64,000 bases of DNA from JAZKID01 sp963714065. GTDB taxonomy: Bacteria > Pseudomonadota > Alphaproteobacteria > Rhizobiales > UBA4765. The notes under the pieces were generated by a model. The model worked only from the letters and a program-made list of their open reading frames with translations. It made no database searches and was not told the DNA's origin. Location of the stretch: contig OY970226.1 in the NCBI GenBank assembly GCA_963714065.1, positions 1,116,001 through 1,180,000 on the forward strand, read 5' to 3'. The translations under genes were made by a program, and so were the position numbers. Below, piece by piece: positions 16,294-25,366 of the stretch (the stretch's first letter is position 1; each line of letters begins with the position of its first letter).

Positions 16294-16833
16294 CGCCGCC
16301 CTTTTCAGCGTCCGCCGCAGCAAAGCGAAAAAGAAGGCCCTCGAGTTAACCACGACATTCGCTCCCGCGAAGTGCAGCTTATCGATGCCGACGGCAATAA
16401 CCGGGGCACGGTGCAGACCTTCGAGGCGATGAAACTTGCCGAGGAAGCGGGCCTCGACCTTGTCGAGATCGTGCCGAATGCCGTGCCGCCCGTCTGCAAG
16501 ATCGTCGATTTCGGCAAATATAAATATCAGGCGCAGAAGAAAGCCGCCGAGACGCGCCGCAAGCAGAAGGTCGTCGAGATCAAGGAAATCAAGATGCGCC
16601 CGGGCATCGACAAGCACGACTATGGCGTGAAGATGCGGCAGATGATCGGCTTCTTCGAGGAAGGCGACAAGGTGAAGGTTACTTTACGTTTTCGCGGGCG
16701 CGAAATGGCGCATCCAGAGCTTGGGTTCAAACTACTCAACCGCGTCAAGGCCGATACCGCCGACGTGGCCAAGGTTGAATTCGAGCCGCGGCTGGAAGGC
16801 CGCCAGGCCAGCATGGTACTGGCGCCGAAATAA
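16291..16833 (+). CDS. infC: Translation initiation factor IF-3
   Basis: Binds the 30S subunit, checks start codon and initiator tRNA, and prevents subunit joining. With the proposed AUU start it has 180 residues: basic N-terminus (RRPFQRPP), N-domain with IRSREVQLIDADGNNRG, the linker KYKYQAQKKAAETRRKQK, and C-domain including EIKMRPGIDKHDY and TLRFRGREMAHPELG. Starting at the first in-frame ATG (near 16393) would delete conserved N-domain residues. Unlike the common infC-rpmI-rplT order, the L35 and L20 genes lie 14 kb away on the other strand. Confidence 0.95.
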   Translation: MRRPFQRPPQQSEKEGPRVNHDIRSREVQLIDADGNNRGTVQTFEAMKLAEEAGLDLVEIVPNAVPPVCKIVDFGKYKYQAQKKAAETRRKQKVVEIKEIKMRPGIDKHDYGVKMRQMIGFFEEGDKVKVTLRFRGREMAHPELGFKLLNRVKADTADVAKVEFEPRLEGRQASMVLAPK

Positions 16834-16901
16834 GTCGCATATTGTCAATATTTTCGGCCCGGCTTTGACCAGAAGCCGTTTTACGGGTTACAGAAAATAC
16901 C

Positions 16902-17909
16902 ATGAATCAAGATGCTCCCAAACTTCCGCCCACCATGAAAAACGAGATCGTCACCGTGTTCGGCGGCTCGGGTTTTCTCGGGCGGCATGTGGTGCGCGCA
17001 TTGGCGCGGCGCGGCTATCGCATTCGCATTGCCGTGCGCCGGCCGGAACTCGCCGAGCATTTAAAGCCGCTCGGCCTTGTCGGCCAGATTTATACGATAC
17101 AGGCGAATGTGCGCGACGATGCTTCCGTGCGCCAAGCCATTGCCGGAGCGAGCGCCGTCGTCAACTGTGTCGGCATCCTGTTTGAAACAGGCAGGCAGAA
17201 ATTCGATGCGCTGCTGATCGATGGCGAGACAAGAATTGCGCACGCTAGCAATGAATACCATGTCAAAAATCTTGTCCAGATTTCTGCCATCGGTGCCAAC
17301 GAAAAAAGCATTGCACATTATGCACGCGCCAATGCGCAGGGCGAAAAACGCGTGCGCCGTATTTTTCCGCAGGCTACCATTTTGCGTCTTTCTCTTCTCT
17401 TCGGCCCGGAAGACGATTTTTTCAACAAATTCGCCGCCATGGCACGCTATCTGCCTTTCCTGCCGCTGATCGGCGGCGGCAAGACGCGCTTTCAGCCGGT
17501 TTTCGTCGACGATGTGGCGGAAGCGGTTGCTCTCTGCATCGAAGGCCGGGCGAAATCCGGCATCACCTATGAACTCGGCGGGCCCGAGATCAAGACATTC
17601 CGCGAGCTGATGGAAACCATGCTGCATGAAATACGGCGCAAGCGCCTGCTTGTTCCCATGCCCTTCTGGCTGGCACGTATAAAGGCCGCCTTCCTGCAGC
17701 TTCTGCCAAAACCCTTGCTGACGGTCGACCAGGTACGCATGTTCGAGGCGGATTATACGGTCAGCGCGCAGGCGATCAGCGAAAACTGCACGCTCGAGGG
17801 ACTTGGTATTGCGCCCACGCCTTTGCAAACCGTGCTGCCGGGCTATTTATGGCCTTATCGCAAGGGCGGGCAATTCGCGGAAAAAATCCAGAATATAACG
17901 CATAGTTGA
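16902..17909 (+). CDS. NDUFA9-like NAD(P)-binding protein (complex I accessory family)
   Basis: Atypical short-chain dehydrogenase/epimerase of 335 residues. The dinucleotide-binding motif VFGGSGFLGRHVV is near residue 18, followed by NVRDDASVRQA and the NCVGILFE segment characteristic of the mitochondrial complex I subunit NDUFA9 family. The closing part WPYRKGGQFAEKI is also family-like. In alphaproteobacteria such proteins are predicted to support respiratory complex I or quinone chemistry, though direct enzymatic activity is unproven. It begins 68 bases after infC and is 4 bases before a GST-like gene. Confidence 0.85.
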   Translation: MNQDAPKLPPTMKNEIVTVFGGSGFLGRHVVRALARRGYRIRIAVRRPELAEHLKPLGLVGQIYTIQANVRDDASVRQAIAGASAVVNCVGILFETGRQKFDALLIDGETRIAHASNEYHVKNLVQISAIGANEKSIAHYARANAQGEKRVRRIFPQATILRLSLLFGPEDDFFNKFAAMARYLPFLPLIGGGKTRFQPVFVDDVAEAVALCIEGRAKSGITYELGGPEIKTFRELMETMLHEIRRKRLLVPMPFWLARIKAAFLQLLPKPLLTVDQVRMFEADYTVSAQAISENCTLEGLGIAPTPLQTVLPGYLWPYRKGGQFAEKIQNITHS

Positions 17910-17913
17910 GTTC

Positions 17914-18597
17914 ATGCTTCAGCTTCATTACGCCTCCATCGACCCCCATTCGCGCTTCATACGCCTGCTGCTGGCCGAATATGGGCTGGAGGCCGAGTTC
18001 ATCGAAGAACGCCTTTCCGAGCGCCGCCGCGAATTGCTCGAGCTCAACCCCGCAGGCACGCTGCCGGTGCTGAAAGATCATGATGCCGTCATTTGCGGTG
18101 CCAATGTCATTGCCGATTATCTCGACGAGACGCGCGGCGCCGATCTGGGCAGCCGCCGCCTGCTGCCCGGCAGCCCGGTGGCGCGCGCCGAGGTGCGAAG
18201 ACTTCTGAACTGGTTCAATGTCAAATTTTACGACGAGGTGAGCGCCTATCTCGTCAACGAAAAATTCGTCAAACGTGCGCGCACCGGGGCCGATGCGGCG
18301 CCGGACGTCTCCGCTATTCGCGCGGCGAAGGCCAATATCCGTTATCATCTGCGCTATATCGGCCACCTCATCGGAGGGCGCAATTTTCTGGCCGGCGACT
18401 GGCTGACCTTTGCCGATTTTGCGGCGGCTGCGCATCTCTCGACAGTCGATTATTTCGGCGACGTGCCATGGGAAGAAGAGCCGCAGACGCAGGTGTGGTA
18501 TGCGCGCATGAAATCGCGCCCCGGTTTTCGCCCCCTGCTTGCCGAGCGCATTCCCGGCATGGAACCGCCTGCGCATTATGCGGACCTGGATTTTTGA
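17914..18597 (+). CDS. Glutathione S-transferase family protein
   Basis: 227-residue GST-fold protein. N-terminal thioredoxin-like domain has LHYASIDPHSRFIRLLLAEYG and the cis-proline/glutathione motif GTLPVLKDHDAVICGANVIADYL; the helical C-terminal domain has LAGDWLTFADFAAAAHLSTVDYFG. Such enzymes conjugate or reduce electrophiles in the cytoplasm. It follows the NDUFA9-like gene by four bases and precedes queG, so the three are probably one transcript. Substrate unknown. Confidence 0.88.
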   Translation: MLQLHYASIDPHSRFIRLLLAEYGLEAEFIEERLSERRRELLELNPAGTLPVLKDHDAVICGANVIADYLDETRGADLGSRRLLPGSPVARAEVRRLLNWFNVKFYDEVSAYLVNEKFVKRARTGADAAPDVSAIRAAKANIRYHLRYIGHLIGGRNFLAGDWLTFADFAAAAHLSTVDYFGDVPWEEEPQTQVWYARMKSRPGFRPLLAERIPGMEPPAHYADLDF

Positions 18598-18605
18598 TCG
18601 TCTCC

Positions 18606-18628
18606 CATCCTGAGCAATGCGAAGGATG
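18606..18628. repeat. Half-copy of a dispersed palindromic repeat, upstream of queG
   Basis: CATCCTGAGCAATGCGAAGGAT resembles the right arm of the repeat at 29783-29852 (compare ATCCTTCGCTACGCTCAGGAT on the other strand). It forms a short hairpin of its own. Its AAGGA lies four bases before the queG ATG and seems to act as the ribosome site. Confidence 0.5.
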
Positions 18629-18630
18629 AT

Positions 18631-19743
18631 ATGACGACGCTCAAGCAAACTCTTAAACAAAAATCCCGCGCACTCGGCTTTGATCTCTTTCGCGTTGCCT
18701 CGCCGCATGCGCTGGCGCGCACGGAAGAAAATCTGAACGCCTATCTTTCTGCGCATTATCACGGCAGCATGACCTGGATGGCGCACCGCGCACGCGAGCG
18801 TGCCAACCCAGAGCTGCTTTGGCCGAACGTGCGCGCCGTAATTCTGCTCGGCATGAATTACGCGCCCGATGATAATCCACTGGAGAAGCTGAAAGAACGC
18901 TCGAACGGCCTCGTTTCCGTCTACGCACAGGGTGCGGATTATCACGACATCATCAAGCCGCGCCTGAAAGAGATGGCGCATCTGCTCGCGCGCGAGAGCA
19001 ATGCGCAGGCCAAGGTTTTCGTCGATACCGCACCGGTGATGGAAAAGCCGCTTTCCGCGGCCGCGGGCCTAGGCTGGCAGGGGAAACATACAGTTCTGGT
19101 TTCACGTGAATTTGGCTCATGGCTGTTTCTCGGCGCAATCTTCACAGATGCAGAACTGGAGCCCGACGCGCCTTCGCTGGACCATTGCGGCTCCTGCACG
19201 CGCTGTCTCGATATCTGCCCGACCGATGCTTTTCCGCAACCTTACCAGCTCGACTCGCGCAAATGCATTTCCTATCTGACCATCGAGCACAAGGGACCAA
19301 TCCCGCACGAATTGCGGCGAAAATTCGGCAACCGGATTTTCGGTTGCGACGACTGCCTTGCCGTCTGTCCCTGGAACAAATTCGCGAAAGCCGCGCGCGA
19401 GCAGAAATTGCTTTCGCGCCGCGATATCGGCCTGATGCCGCTTGCCGACCTGCTCGAGCTCGACGATGCCACATTCAGGCGGCTATTCGCCAAGACACCA
19501 GTGAAGCGCACGGGCTGGGTGCGCTTCATGAGAAACTGCCTGATTGCCGCTGGCAATTCGAACGATGCAGCGCTTACCGAGCCTGTCGCCGCTTTATTGA
19601 ATAACGACAATGCGCTTATTCGTGGCGCTGCCATATGGGCACTTTCAAACCTGTCGCGAGAAAAACTTCGGCAAGAAAAACCAAAGCATGCCGGAGAACA
19701 GGACCCTGATGTCCGCCTGGAATGGGAATTGGCTCTTGCCTAA
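18631..19743 (+). CDS. queG: Epoxyqueuosine reductase
   Basis: Cobalamin- and Fe-S-dependent enzyme performing the last step of queuosine synthesis in tRNA: epoxyqueuosine to queuosine. The 370 residues include two 4Fe-4S motifs, CGSCTRCLDICPTDAF (from about Cys186) and GCDDCLAVCPWNKF, and a C-terminal HEAT-like region (NNDNALIRGAAIWALSNLS) as expected for tRNA recognition. Its stop overlaps the lepA stop by four bases in convergent orientation. No other queuosine genes are in the window. Confidence 0.95.
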   Translation: MTTLKQTLKQKSRALGFDLFRVASPHALARTEENLNAYLSAHYHGSMTWMAHRARERANPELLWPNVRAVILLGMNYAPDDNPLEKLKERSNGLVSVYAQGADYHDIIKPRLKEMAHLLARESNAQAKVFVDTAPVMEKPLSAAAGLGWQGKHTVLVSREFGSWLFLGAIFTDAELEPDAPSLDHCGSCTRCLDICPTDAFPQPYQLDSRKCISYLTIEHKGPIPHELRRKFGNRIFGCDDCLAVCPWNKFAKAAREQKLLSRRDIGLMPLADLLELDDATFRRLFAKTPVKRTGWVRFMRNCLIAAGNSNDAALTEPVAALLNNDNALIRGAAIWALSNLSREKLRQEKPKHAGEQDPDVRLEWELALA

Positions 19744-21545
19744 TCATCCATTTTAAGTGCCGCGATAAACGCTTCCTGCGGGATATCGACCTTGCCGAAT
19801 TGGCGCATTTTCTTTTTGCCTTTTTTCTGCTTGTCCAGCAATTTTCGTTTACGCGTGATGTCGCCGCCATAGCATTTCGCCGTAACATCTTTCCTCAGCG
19901 CACGAATAGTTTCGCGCGCGATGATCTTGCCGCCGATGGCCGCCTGAATCGGAATCTGGAACATATGCTGCGGGATCAGGTCTTTCAGCTTTTCGCACAT
20001 CACGCGGCCACGACTTTCGGCGCGCGTCTTGTGCACCAGCATGGAGAGCGCGTCCACCGGCTCTTCGTTGACCAGAATGGACAGCTTGACGAGATCGCCC
20101 TCGCGATAATCGGTAATCGTGTAATCGAAAGAGGCATAGCCCTTCGATACGGATTTCAAGCGATCGTAAAAATCGAACACCACTTCGTTCAGCGGCAGAT
20201 CGTAAACCAGTTTTGCCCTGCTGCCGACATAAGTGAGGCCCGCCTGTTCGCCGCGCCGGTCCTGGCACAGTTTCAGCACGGAGCCCAGATAATCGTCGGG
20301 TGTTAGGATCGTCGCCCTGATCCACGGCTCATGAATGCTTTCGATCTTCACCACATCCGGCATGTCGGCGGGATTGTGCAGCTCGATCTCGGAACCGTCG
20401 GTTATCTTGATCTTGTAGATCACCGACGGCGCGGTAGCGATCAAGTCGAGATTGAACTCGCGTGTCAGCCGCTCCTGAATGATTTCAAGATGCAGCAGGC
20501 CTAGAAAACCACAGCGAAAACCAAAGCCTAAAGCGGCCGATGTTTCCATTTCGTAAGAAAAGCTCGCATCGTTCAGGCGCAGCTTGCCCATCGCCGCGCG
20601 CAGGGTTTCGAATTCGGCTGCATCGACCGGAAAGAGCCCACAGAACACGACAGGCTGCGCGGGCTTGAAACCGGGCAAGGCCGCCGCTGTGGGCTTTTTA
20701 TCATCGGTGATCGTGTCGCCCACGCGCGTGTCGGCCACCTCCTTGATGCTTGCTGTGATGAAGCCGACTTCGCCGGGACCCAGGCTGTCGACATTCGTCA
20801 TTTTCGGCGTGAACACGCCGACGCGATCCACTTCATAGGATGCGTTCGTGCCCATTAATTTGACACGCATGTTTTTCTTCAGCGTGCCGTCGATAATGCG
20901 CACCAGCACGACGACGCCCAGATAAGCATCGTACCAGCTATCGACCAGCAATGCCTTCAGCGGCGCATCGATATCGCCCTGCGGCGGCGGCAATTTGGCG
21001 ACGATGGCTTCCAGCACGCCTTCGATATTCAAACCGGTTTTTGCCGAGATGGGTACGGCATCCGACGCATCGAGGCCGATCACTTCTTCGATCTGCTCGC
21101 GAATTCGTTCCGGCTCGGCGGCGGGCAGATCGATCTTGTTCAGTACAGTGATGATGTCATGATTAGCATCGATGGCATGATAGACATTGGCGAGCGTCTG
21201 CGCCTCTACCCCCTGGCTCGCATCGACCACAAGCAACGAGCCTTCGCAGGCTGCTAAGGAGCGCGAAACCTCATAGGCAAAATCCACATGACCGGGCGTG
21301 TCCATCAGGTTAAGGATATAGGTTTTGCCGTCTTTCGCTGTGTAATTGAGGCGCACGGTCTGCGCCTTGATAGTGATGCCGCGCTCGCGCTCGATATCCA
21401 TATTGTCGAGCACCTGCTCGGTCATCTCGCGCGCGGTCAGCCCCCCTGTCGACTGGATCAGCCGGTCGGCCAGCGTCGACTTGCCATGGTCGATATGGGC
21501 GATGATCGAGAAATTGCGGATCTGATCGAAAGTTCGGGTAGTCAT
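19740..21545 (-). CDS. lepA: Elongation factor 4 (LepA), ribosomal back-translocase GTPase
   Basis: Translational GTPase of 601 residues. G1 is AHIDHGKST, G3 is DTPGHVDF, and G4 NKIDLPAA. The EF-G-like domains II, III and V follow, and the LepA-specific C-terminal domain ends with CYGGDITRKRKLLDKQKKGKKKMRQ-type basic residues. It promotes back-translocation or ribosome assembly under ionic or cold stress. Single gene, convergent with queG; the short region upstream (21546-21641) separates it from a divergent EthD-like gene. Confidence 0.96.
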   Translation of the reverse strand: MTTRTFDQIRNFSIIAHIDHGKSTLADRLIQSTGGLTAREMTEQVLDNMDIERERGITIKAQTVRLNYTAKDGKTYILNLMDTPGHVDFAYEVSRSLAACEGSLLVVDASQGVEAQTLANVYHAIDANHDIITVLNKIDLPAAEPERIREQIEEVIGLDASDAVPISAKTGLNIEGVLEAIVAKLPPPQGDIDAPLKALLVDSWYDAYLGVVVLVRIIDGTLKKNMRVKLMGTNASYEVDRVGVFTPKMTNVDSLGPGEVGFITASIKEVADTRVGDTITDDKKPTAAALPGFKPAQPVVFCGLFPVDAAEFETLRAAMGKLRLNDASFSYEMETSAALGFGFRCGFLGLLHLEIIQERLTREFNLDLIATAPSVIYKIKITDGSEIELHNPADMPDVVKIESIHEPWIRATILTPDDYLGSVLKLCQDRRGEQAGLTYVGSRAKLVYDLPLNEVVFDFYDRLKSVSKGYASFDYTITDYREGDLVKLSILVNEEPVDALSMLVHKTRAESRGRVMCEKLKDLIPQHMFQIPIQAAIGGKIIARETIRALRKDVTAKCYGGDITRKRKLLDKQKKGKKKMRQFGKVDIPQEAFIAALKMDD

Positions 21546-21641
21546 TGGAAAACTGATAGCAAAGTCACAAGGATAAACAACCTTCTGGACGCGAAAACCC
21601 TGATCGAATAGGGCTTATTTGAGTATTTTTAAAGGTGCGCC

Positions 21642-21974
21642 ATGTTTACGATCGCCGTTGTGGTCCGAAAGAAGCCGGAAATATCGCAGGAAGAATTTCG
21701 CCGGATATGGAAAGAGGTCTATGGCCCGATGTACCGGCAAATACCGCAGGTCAAATCCTATATTCAGTATCATCTTGCCGACCGCCGCAAGGACGATAGT
21801 GAAGATCCCATCGACGGCATTACCATGCTCAGTTTCGATTCAGAGGAAGATATGCAGGCTGCCTGGCAAACCGATATTTACAAGGAAGCCGCCAAAATCC
21901 GCGAAAGCATTATGCGCGAAACCGCTATTGGCGTGCATGTCGCTTCAGTCGACGAGAAGATTGTGATCGTCTGA
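21642..21974 (+). CDS. EthD-like small dimeric alpha/beta-barrel protein
   Basis: 110-residue protein with the ferredoxin-like fold signature of the EthD/dimeric barrel group: an opening strand FTIAVVVRKKPEISQEEFRRIW, then the VYGPMYRQIPQVKSYIQYH strand and a helix SEEDMQAAW. Members serve in degradation pathways or as heme or polyketide-related accessory proteins, so no reaction can be assigned. It lies between lepA (divergent) and a transporter gene (convergent, one base apart). An AAAGGTG ribosome site precedes the ATG. Confidence 0.7.
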   Translation: MFTIAVVVRKKPEISQEEFRRIWKEVYGPMYRQIPQVKSYIQYHLADRRKDDSEDPIDGITMLSFDSEEDMQAAWQTDIYKEAAKIRESIMRETAIGVHVASVDEKIVIV

Positions 21975-21975
21975 T

Positions 21976-23271
21976 TTACTTGTGCCGTCCCATGGCCGAA
22001 TGCCGTTTCGTATCGCGCATCAAAAGATAGACGACAAGCGATAACGCAATCACCCCGTTCAGGTAATAGAAGAACCATTGCTCGTGGCCGACGGTCTTGA
22101 ACCACAGCGCCACCGAATCCACGCTGCCACCGAATATGGAAACCGTGAGCGCAAACGGGACGCCGACGCCGGTGGCGCGCACGCTTGTCGGGAACAGCTC
22201 GGCCTTCACGACGGCATTGATCGACGTGTAACCGGAAACGATCAGCCAGGCGGTAGCGATCAGTAAGAATGCTTCGAGCGGTCCCTGCGCCGCCTGCAGG
22301 CTGGTGAGAATGGGAATGGTGAACAGCGTGCCTGCAACACCGAACCCCACCAGCAGCCATTTGCGGCCGATCTTGTCGGAGATGGCGCCATAAACCGGCT
22401 GCAGGCACATGGCAAAGATCAGGGAACCCGCCGTTACCAGCGTGGTCTGGTCATCGGTCAGCTTCACAGACAGTTTCAGGAATTTCTGCATATAGGTGGT
22501 ATAGGTATAAAATGCCGCGGTGCCGCCCATTGTGAGGCCTACGACAAGCAGCACCTCGCGCGGGTAATTCAAAAGCGCCCGCAACGAAGACTGACGATGC
22601 CGCACTTTCTGCGCACCCACAAATGCCTCCGTTTCATGCAAATTGCGGCGCATGAGCAGCGCGACCAGCGCCAGTGCCGCGCCGATAAAGAAGGGAATGC
22701 GCCAGCCGAAGGCGCGCAATTCTTCCGGCGTCAGCACGAATTTCTGCAGCACGAGCAAAACGAGGATGGCGCAGAGTTGCCCGCCGATCAGCGTGACATA
22801 TTGAAAGCTCGAATAGAAACCGCGGTGTTTTTCATGCGCCACCTCGCTTAGATAGGTTGCGCTGGTTCCATATTCGCCGCCAAGGCTCAAACCTTGCAGA
22901 ATGCGCGCAAAGCCGAGCAGAACGGGCGCCATGACGCCTGCCTGCGCATAAGTGGGGGCAATCGCTATCATTAGCGAGCCGAAACACATCAAAAGCACCG
23001 AAAGCATGAGCGCATTGCGCCGCCCGTAATGATCGGCGAGATGCCCGAACAGCCAGCCGCCAATGGGGCGCACGATGAAGCCGGCGGCAAATAAAAGCGC
23101 CGCATTCAATTGTTGCACGACCGGATCTTCGGCCGGGAAAAAGGCCGGCGCGAAATAAAGAGAAAACGCCGCATAGGCGTAAAAATCATACCATTCGACG
23201 AGATTGCCGGCAGAGCCGATGAAAATCGCCTTAAGGCGCCGCCGCATATCGGCAAGATCTGTATCTTTCAT
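21976..23271 (-). CDS. MFS transporter, metabolite:H+ symporter (MHS) family
   Basis: Inner-membrane secondary carrier of 431 residues with 12 predicted helices. The MHS signature is present: GNLVEWYDFYAYAAFSLYFA near residue 17-36, the loop GWLFGHLADHYGRRNALM, and a repeat region around LSLGGEYGTSATYLSEVA. The family takes up organic acids such as citrate, oxoglutarate, proline/betaine or shikimate with protons. The gene starts 12 bases after the 3-hydroxybutyrate dehydrogenase stop, so import of a hydroxy or keto acid feeding that enzyme is a reasonable guess, not shown by sequence. Confidence 0.9.
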   Translation of the reverse strand: MKDTDLADMRRRLKAIFIGSAGNLVEWYDFYAYAAFSLYFAPAFFPAEDPVVQQLNAALLFAAGFIVRPIGGWLFGHLADHYGRRNALMLSVLLMCFGSLMIAIAPTYAQAGVMAPVLLGFARILQGLSLGGEYGTSATYLSEVAHEKHRGFYSSFQYVTLIGGQLCAILVLLVLQKFVLTPEELRAFGWRIPFFIGAALALVALLMRRNLHETEAFVGAQKVRHRQSSLRALLNYPREVLLVVGLTMGGTAAFYTYTTYMQKFLKLSVKLTDDQTTLVTAGSLIFAMCLQPVYGAISDKIGRKWLLVGFGVAGTLFTIPILTSLQAAQGPLEAFLLIATAWLIVSGYTSINAVVKAELFPTSVRATGVGVPFALTVSIFGGSVDSVALWFKTVGHEQWFFYYLNGVIALSLVVYLLMRDTKRHSAMGRHK

Positions 23272-23283
23272 GTTTTCCTCGGC

Positions 23284-24063
23284 TTACTGCGCCGTCCAGC
23301 CGCCATCCATGCTCAAATTGGCACCGGTGATATTTTTTGCCATGTCCGAACATAAATAAAGCGCCAGCGCCGCTACTTCCTCGACCGCCACGAACTGTTT
23401 CGTCGGTTGCGCTTTCAGCAATACATCGTTGATGACCTCCTCGCGCGTGAGCTTGCGCGCAGCCATCGTGTCGGGAATTTGTTTTTCGACCAGAGGCGTC
23501 CACACATAGCCGGGCGAAATGGCGTTCACCGTAATGCCGAAACTTGCGACTTCCAGCGCCACGGATTTCGTGAACCCCGCAATGCCGTGCTTTGCCGCGA
23601 CATAAGCGCTCTTGAATGGCGATGCGACCAGCGAATGCGCGGAGGCCGTGCTGATCACGCGCCCCCACTTCTTCATTTTCATATGCGGAATACATAAACG
23701 CGTGGCGTAAAACGCGGCACTCAGGTTAAGCGCGATGATCGCTTCCCATGTCTCAAGCGGAAATTCTTCCACCGGCGCCACATGCTGGATGCCTGCATTG
23801 TTGACCAGGATATCCGGCCCGCCCAGCTTCTGCGCAAGTTTCACCAATTCGGCGGCCCCCTCGGGTTTCGAAATATCGGCTGGCGAAAACTCTACTTTCA
23901 CGCCAAAACTGCCTGCAATTTGCGAGGCCGTTTTGGCGTTATCGGCCGGATCTCCCAAGCCGTTCAGCACGATATTGGCGCCCGCCTTTGCCAGCTCCCG
24001 CGCAATGCCAAGGCCGATTCCGGAGGTGGAGCCCGTAACGATTGCCGTCTTTCCCTGAAGCAT
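23284..24063 (-). CDS. bdhA: 3-hydroxybutyrate dehydrogenase
   Basis: Short-chain dehydrogenase of 259 residues oxidising D-3-hydroxybutyrate to acetoacetate with NAD. The cofactor motif TGSTSGIGLGIA is near residue 10-21, NNAGIQHVAPVEEFP near 92-106, the catalytic Ser in STASAHSLVASPFKS and Tyr-x3-Lys in YVAAKHG. NAGIQHVAPVEEFP and SPFKSAYVAAKHG are characteristic of this enzyme among SDRs. It is the upstream gene of a probable two-gene operon with an MHS transporter and would link stored polyhydroxybutyrate or imported hydroxybutyrate to acetyl-CoA. Confidence 0.9.
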   Translation of the reverse strand: MLQGKTAIVTGSTSGIGLGIARELAKAGANIVLNGLGDPADNAKTASQIAGSFGVKVEFSPADISKPEGAAELVKLAQKLGGPDILVNNAGIQHVAPVEEFPLETWEAIIALNLSAAFYATRLCIPHMKMKKWGRVISTASAHSLVASPFKSAYVAAKHGIAGFTKSVALEVASFGITVNAISPGYVWTPLVEKQIPDTMAARKLTREEVINDVLLKAQPTKQFVAVEEVAALALYLCSDMAKNITGANLSMDGGWTAQ

Positions 24064-24139
24064 AATTTTTCTCCCCTGCCCTTGTCTGCCCTTAATCTGC
24101 CCCTTGGCGGCGGCAGCGCCTCTCGGCTATGACCATGGC

Positions 24140-25366
24140 ATGATTTTGGCACGGCGAAAATCGATCCCCGTAAATATCCGCAATATCCAGGTGGGCGGCG
24201 GTGCGCCCATTGTCGTGCAGTCAATGACCAATACCGACACGGCCGATGCGCAAGCAACCGCAAAACAGGTGGAAGCCCTGTATCATGCCGGTTCGGAACT
24301 GGTGCGCATTACGGTCGACCGCGACGAGGCGGCAGCCGCCGTGCCTTGTATAAAAGAGGCGCTGCTGAAGAGAAATATCGCCGTGCCGCTGATCGGCGAC
24401 TTCCATTACATCGGCCACAAGCTTTTAAAGGATCATCCTGCTTGTGCGGAAGCGCTCGACAAATACCGGATCAATCCGGGCAATGTTGGCTTCAGGGATA
24501 AAAAGGATGCGCAGTTCTCGGCCATCATCGATATGGCGCTTCATTATGACAAACCCGTGCGCATCGGCGTCAACTGGGGCTCTCTGGATGAGGCGCTGCT
24601 GACACGATTGATGGACGAGAATGCAAAAAGCGCACAGCCGCTGACGGCGCGCGAAGTAACGCGCGAAGCCGTGGTTCAGTCCGCGCTGCTCTCCGCCGCG
24701 CGCGCGGAGGAACTGAGCTTGCCGCGCGGAAAAATCATTCTCTCCGCCAAAACCAGCCAGGTGCAGGATACGATTGCGATCTATGCCGAGCTTGCCGCAC
24801 GCGCCGATTATGCATTACATCTCGGGCTTACCGAAGCGGGCATGGGATCGAAAGGCATTGTTGCGTCATGCGTGGCACTCGCACCGCTCTTGCAGCAGGG
24901 TATCGGCGATACCATTCGCTGCTCATTGACGCCCGAGCCGAACGGCGACCGCACGCTGGAAGTGAAAGTGGCGCAGGAAATTCTGCAGACCATGGGCCTG
25001 CGTACCTTCCAGCCGCTTGTTGCCGCCTGCCCCGGTTGCGGACGCACGACTTCGACCGTGTTTCAGGAACTGGCTTCCAATATCCAGAACTGGATTTACG
25101 CTTCCATGCCGGAATGGAAAGCGCGCTATCCCGGTATCGAAAATCTCAACATTGCGGTGATGGGTTGCATCGTCAACGGCCCCGGCGAAAGCAAGTATGC
25201 CGATATCGGCATTTCCCTGCCCGGCACGGGCGAGCAGCCGGTTGCGCCCGTTTTCATCGATGGAAAAAAAGCCGCAACGCTGCGTGGCGCGACTCTAGCC
25301 GACGATTTCAAGATGATGGTGCAGGATTATATCGAGAAGCGTTACGATACGCGCCCTGCCAAATAA
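24140..25366 (+). CDS. ispG: 4-hydroxy-3-methylbut-2-en-1-yl diphosphate synthase
   Basis: Fe-S enzyme of the non-mevalonate (MEP) isoprenoid pathway, converting MEcPP to HMBPP. I take ATG 24140 (MILARRKSIPVNI), giving 408 residues; a TTG at 24104 is possible. The TIM-barrel half has VGGGAPIVVQSMTNTDT, and the C-terminal half holds the cluster cysteines in CPGCGRTTS and MGCIVNGPGES. The last 25 bases overlap convergently with ispA, another isoprenoid gene. Expression of the two may interfere with each other. Confidence 0.95.
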   Translation: MILARRKSIPVNIRNIQVGGGAPIVVQSMTNTDTADAQATAKQVEALYHAGSELVRITVDRDEAAAAVPCIKEALLKRNIAVPLIGDFHYIGHKLLKDHPACAEALDKYRINPGNVGFRDKKDAQFSAIIDMALHYDKPVRIGVNWGSLDEALLTRLMDENAKSAQPLTAREVTREAVVQSALLSAARAEELSLPRGKIILSAKTSQVQDTIAIYAELAARADYALHLGLTEAGMGSKGIVASCVALAPLLQQGIGDTIRCSLTPEPNGDRTLEVKVAQEILQTMGLRTFQPLVAACPGCGRTTSTVFQELASNIQNWIYASMPEWKARYPGIENLNIAVMGCIVNGPGESKYADIGISLPGTGEQPVAPVFIDGKKAATLRGATLADDFKMMVQDYIEKRYDTRPAK

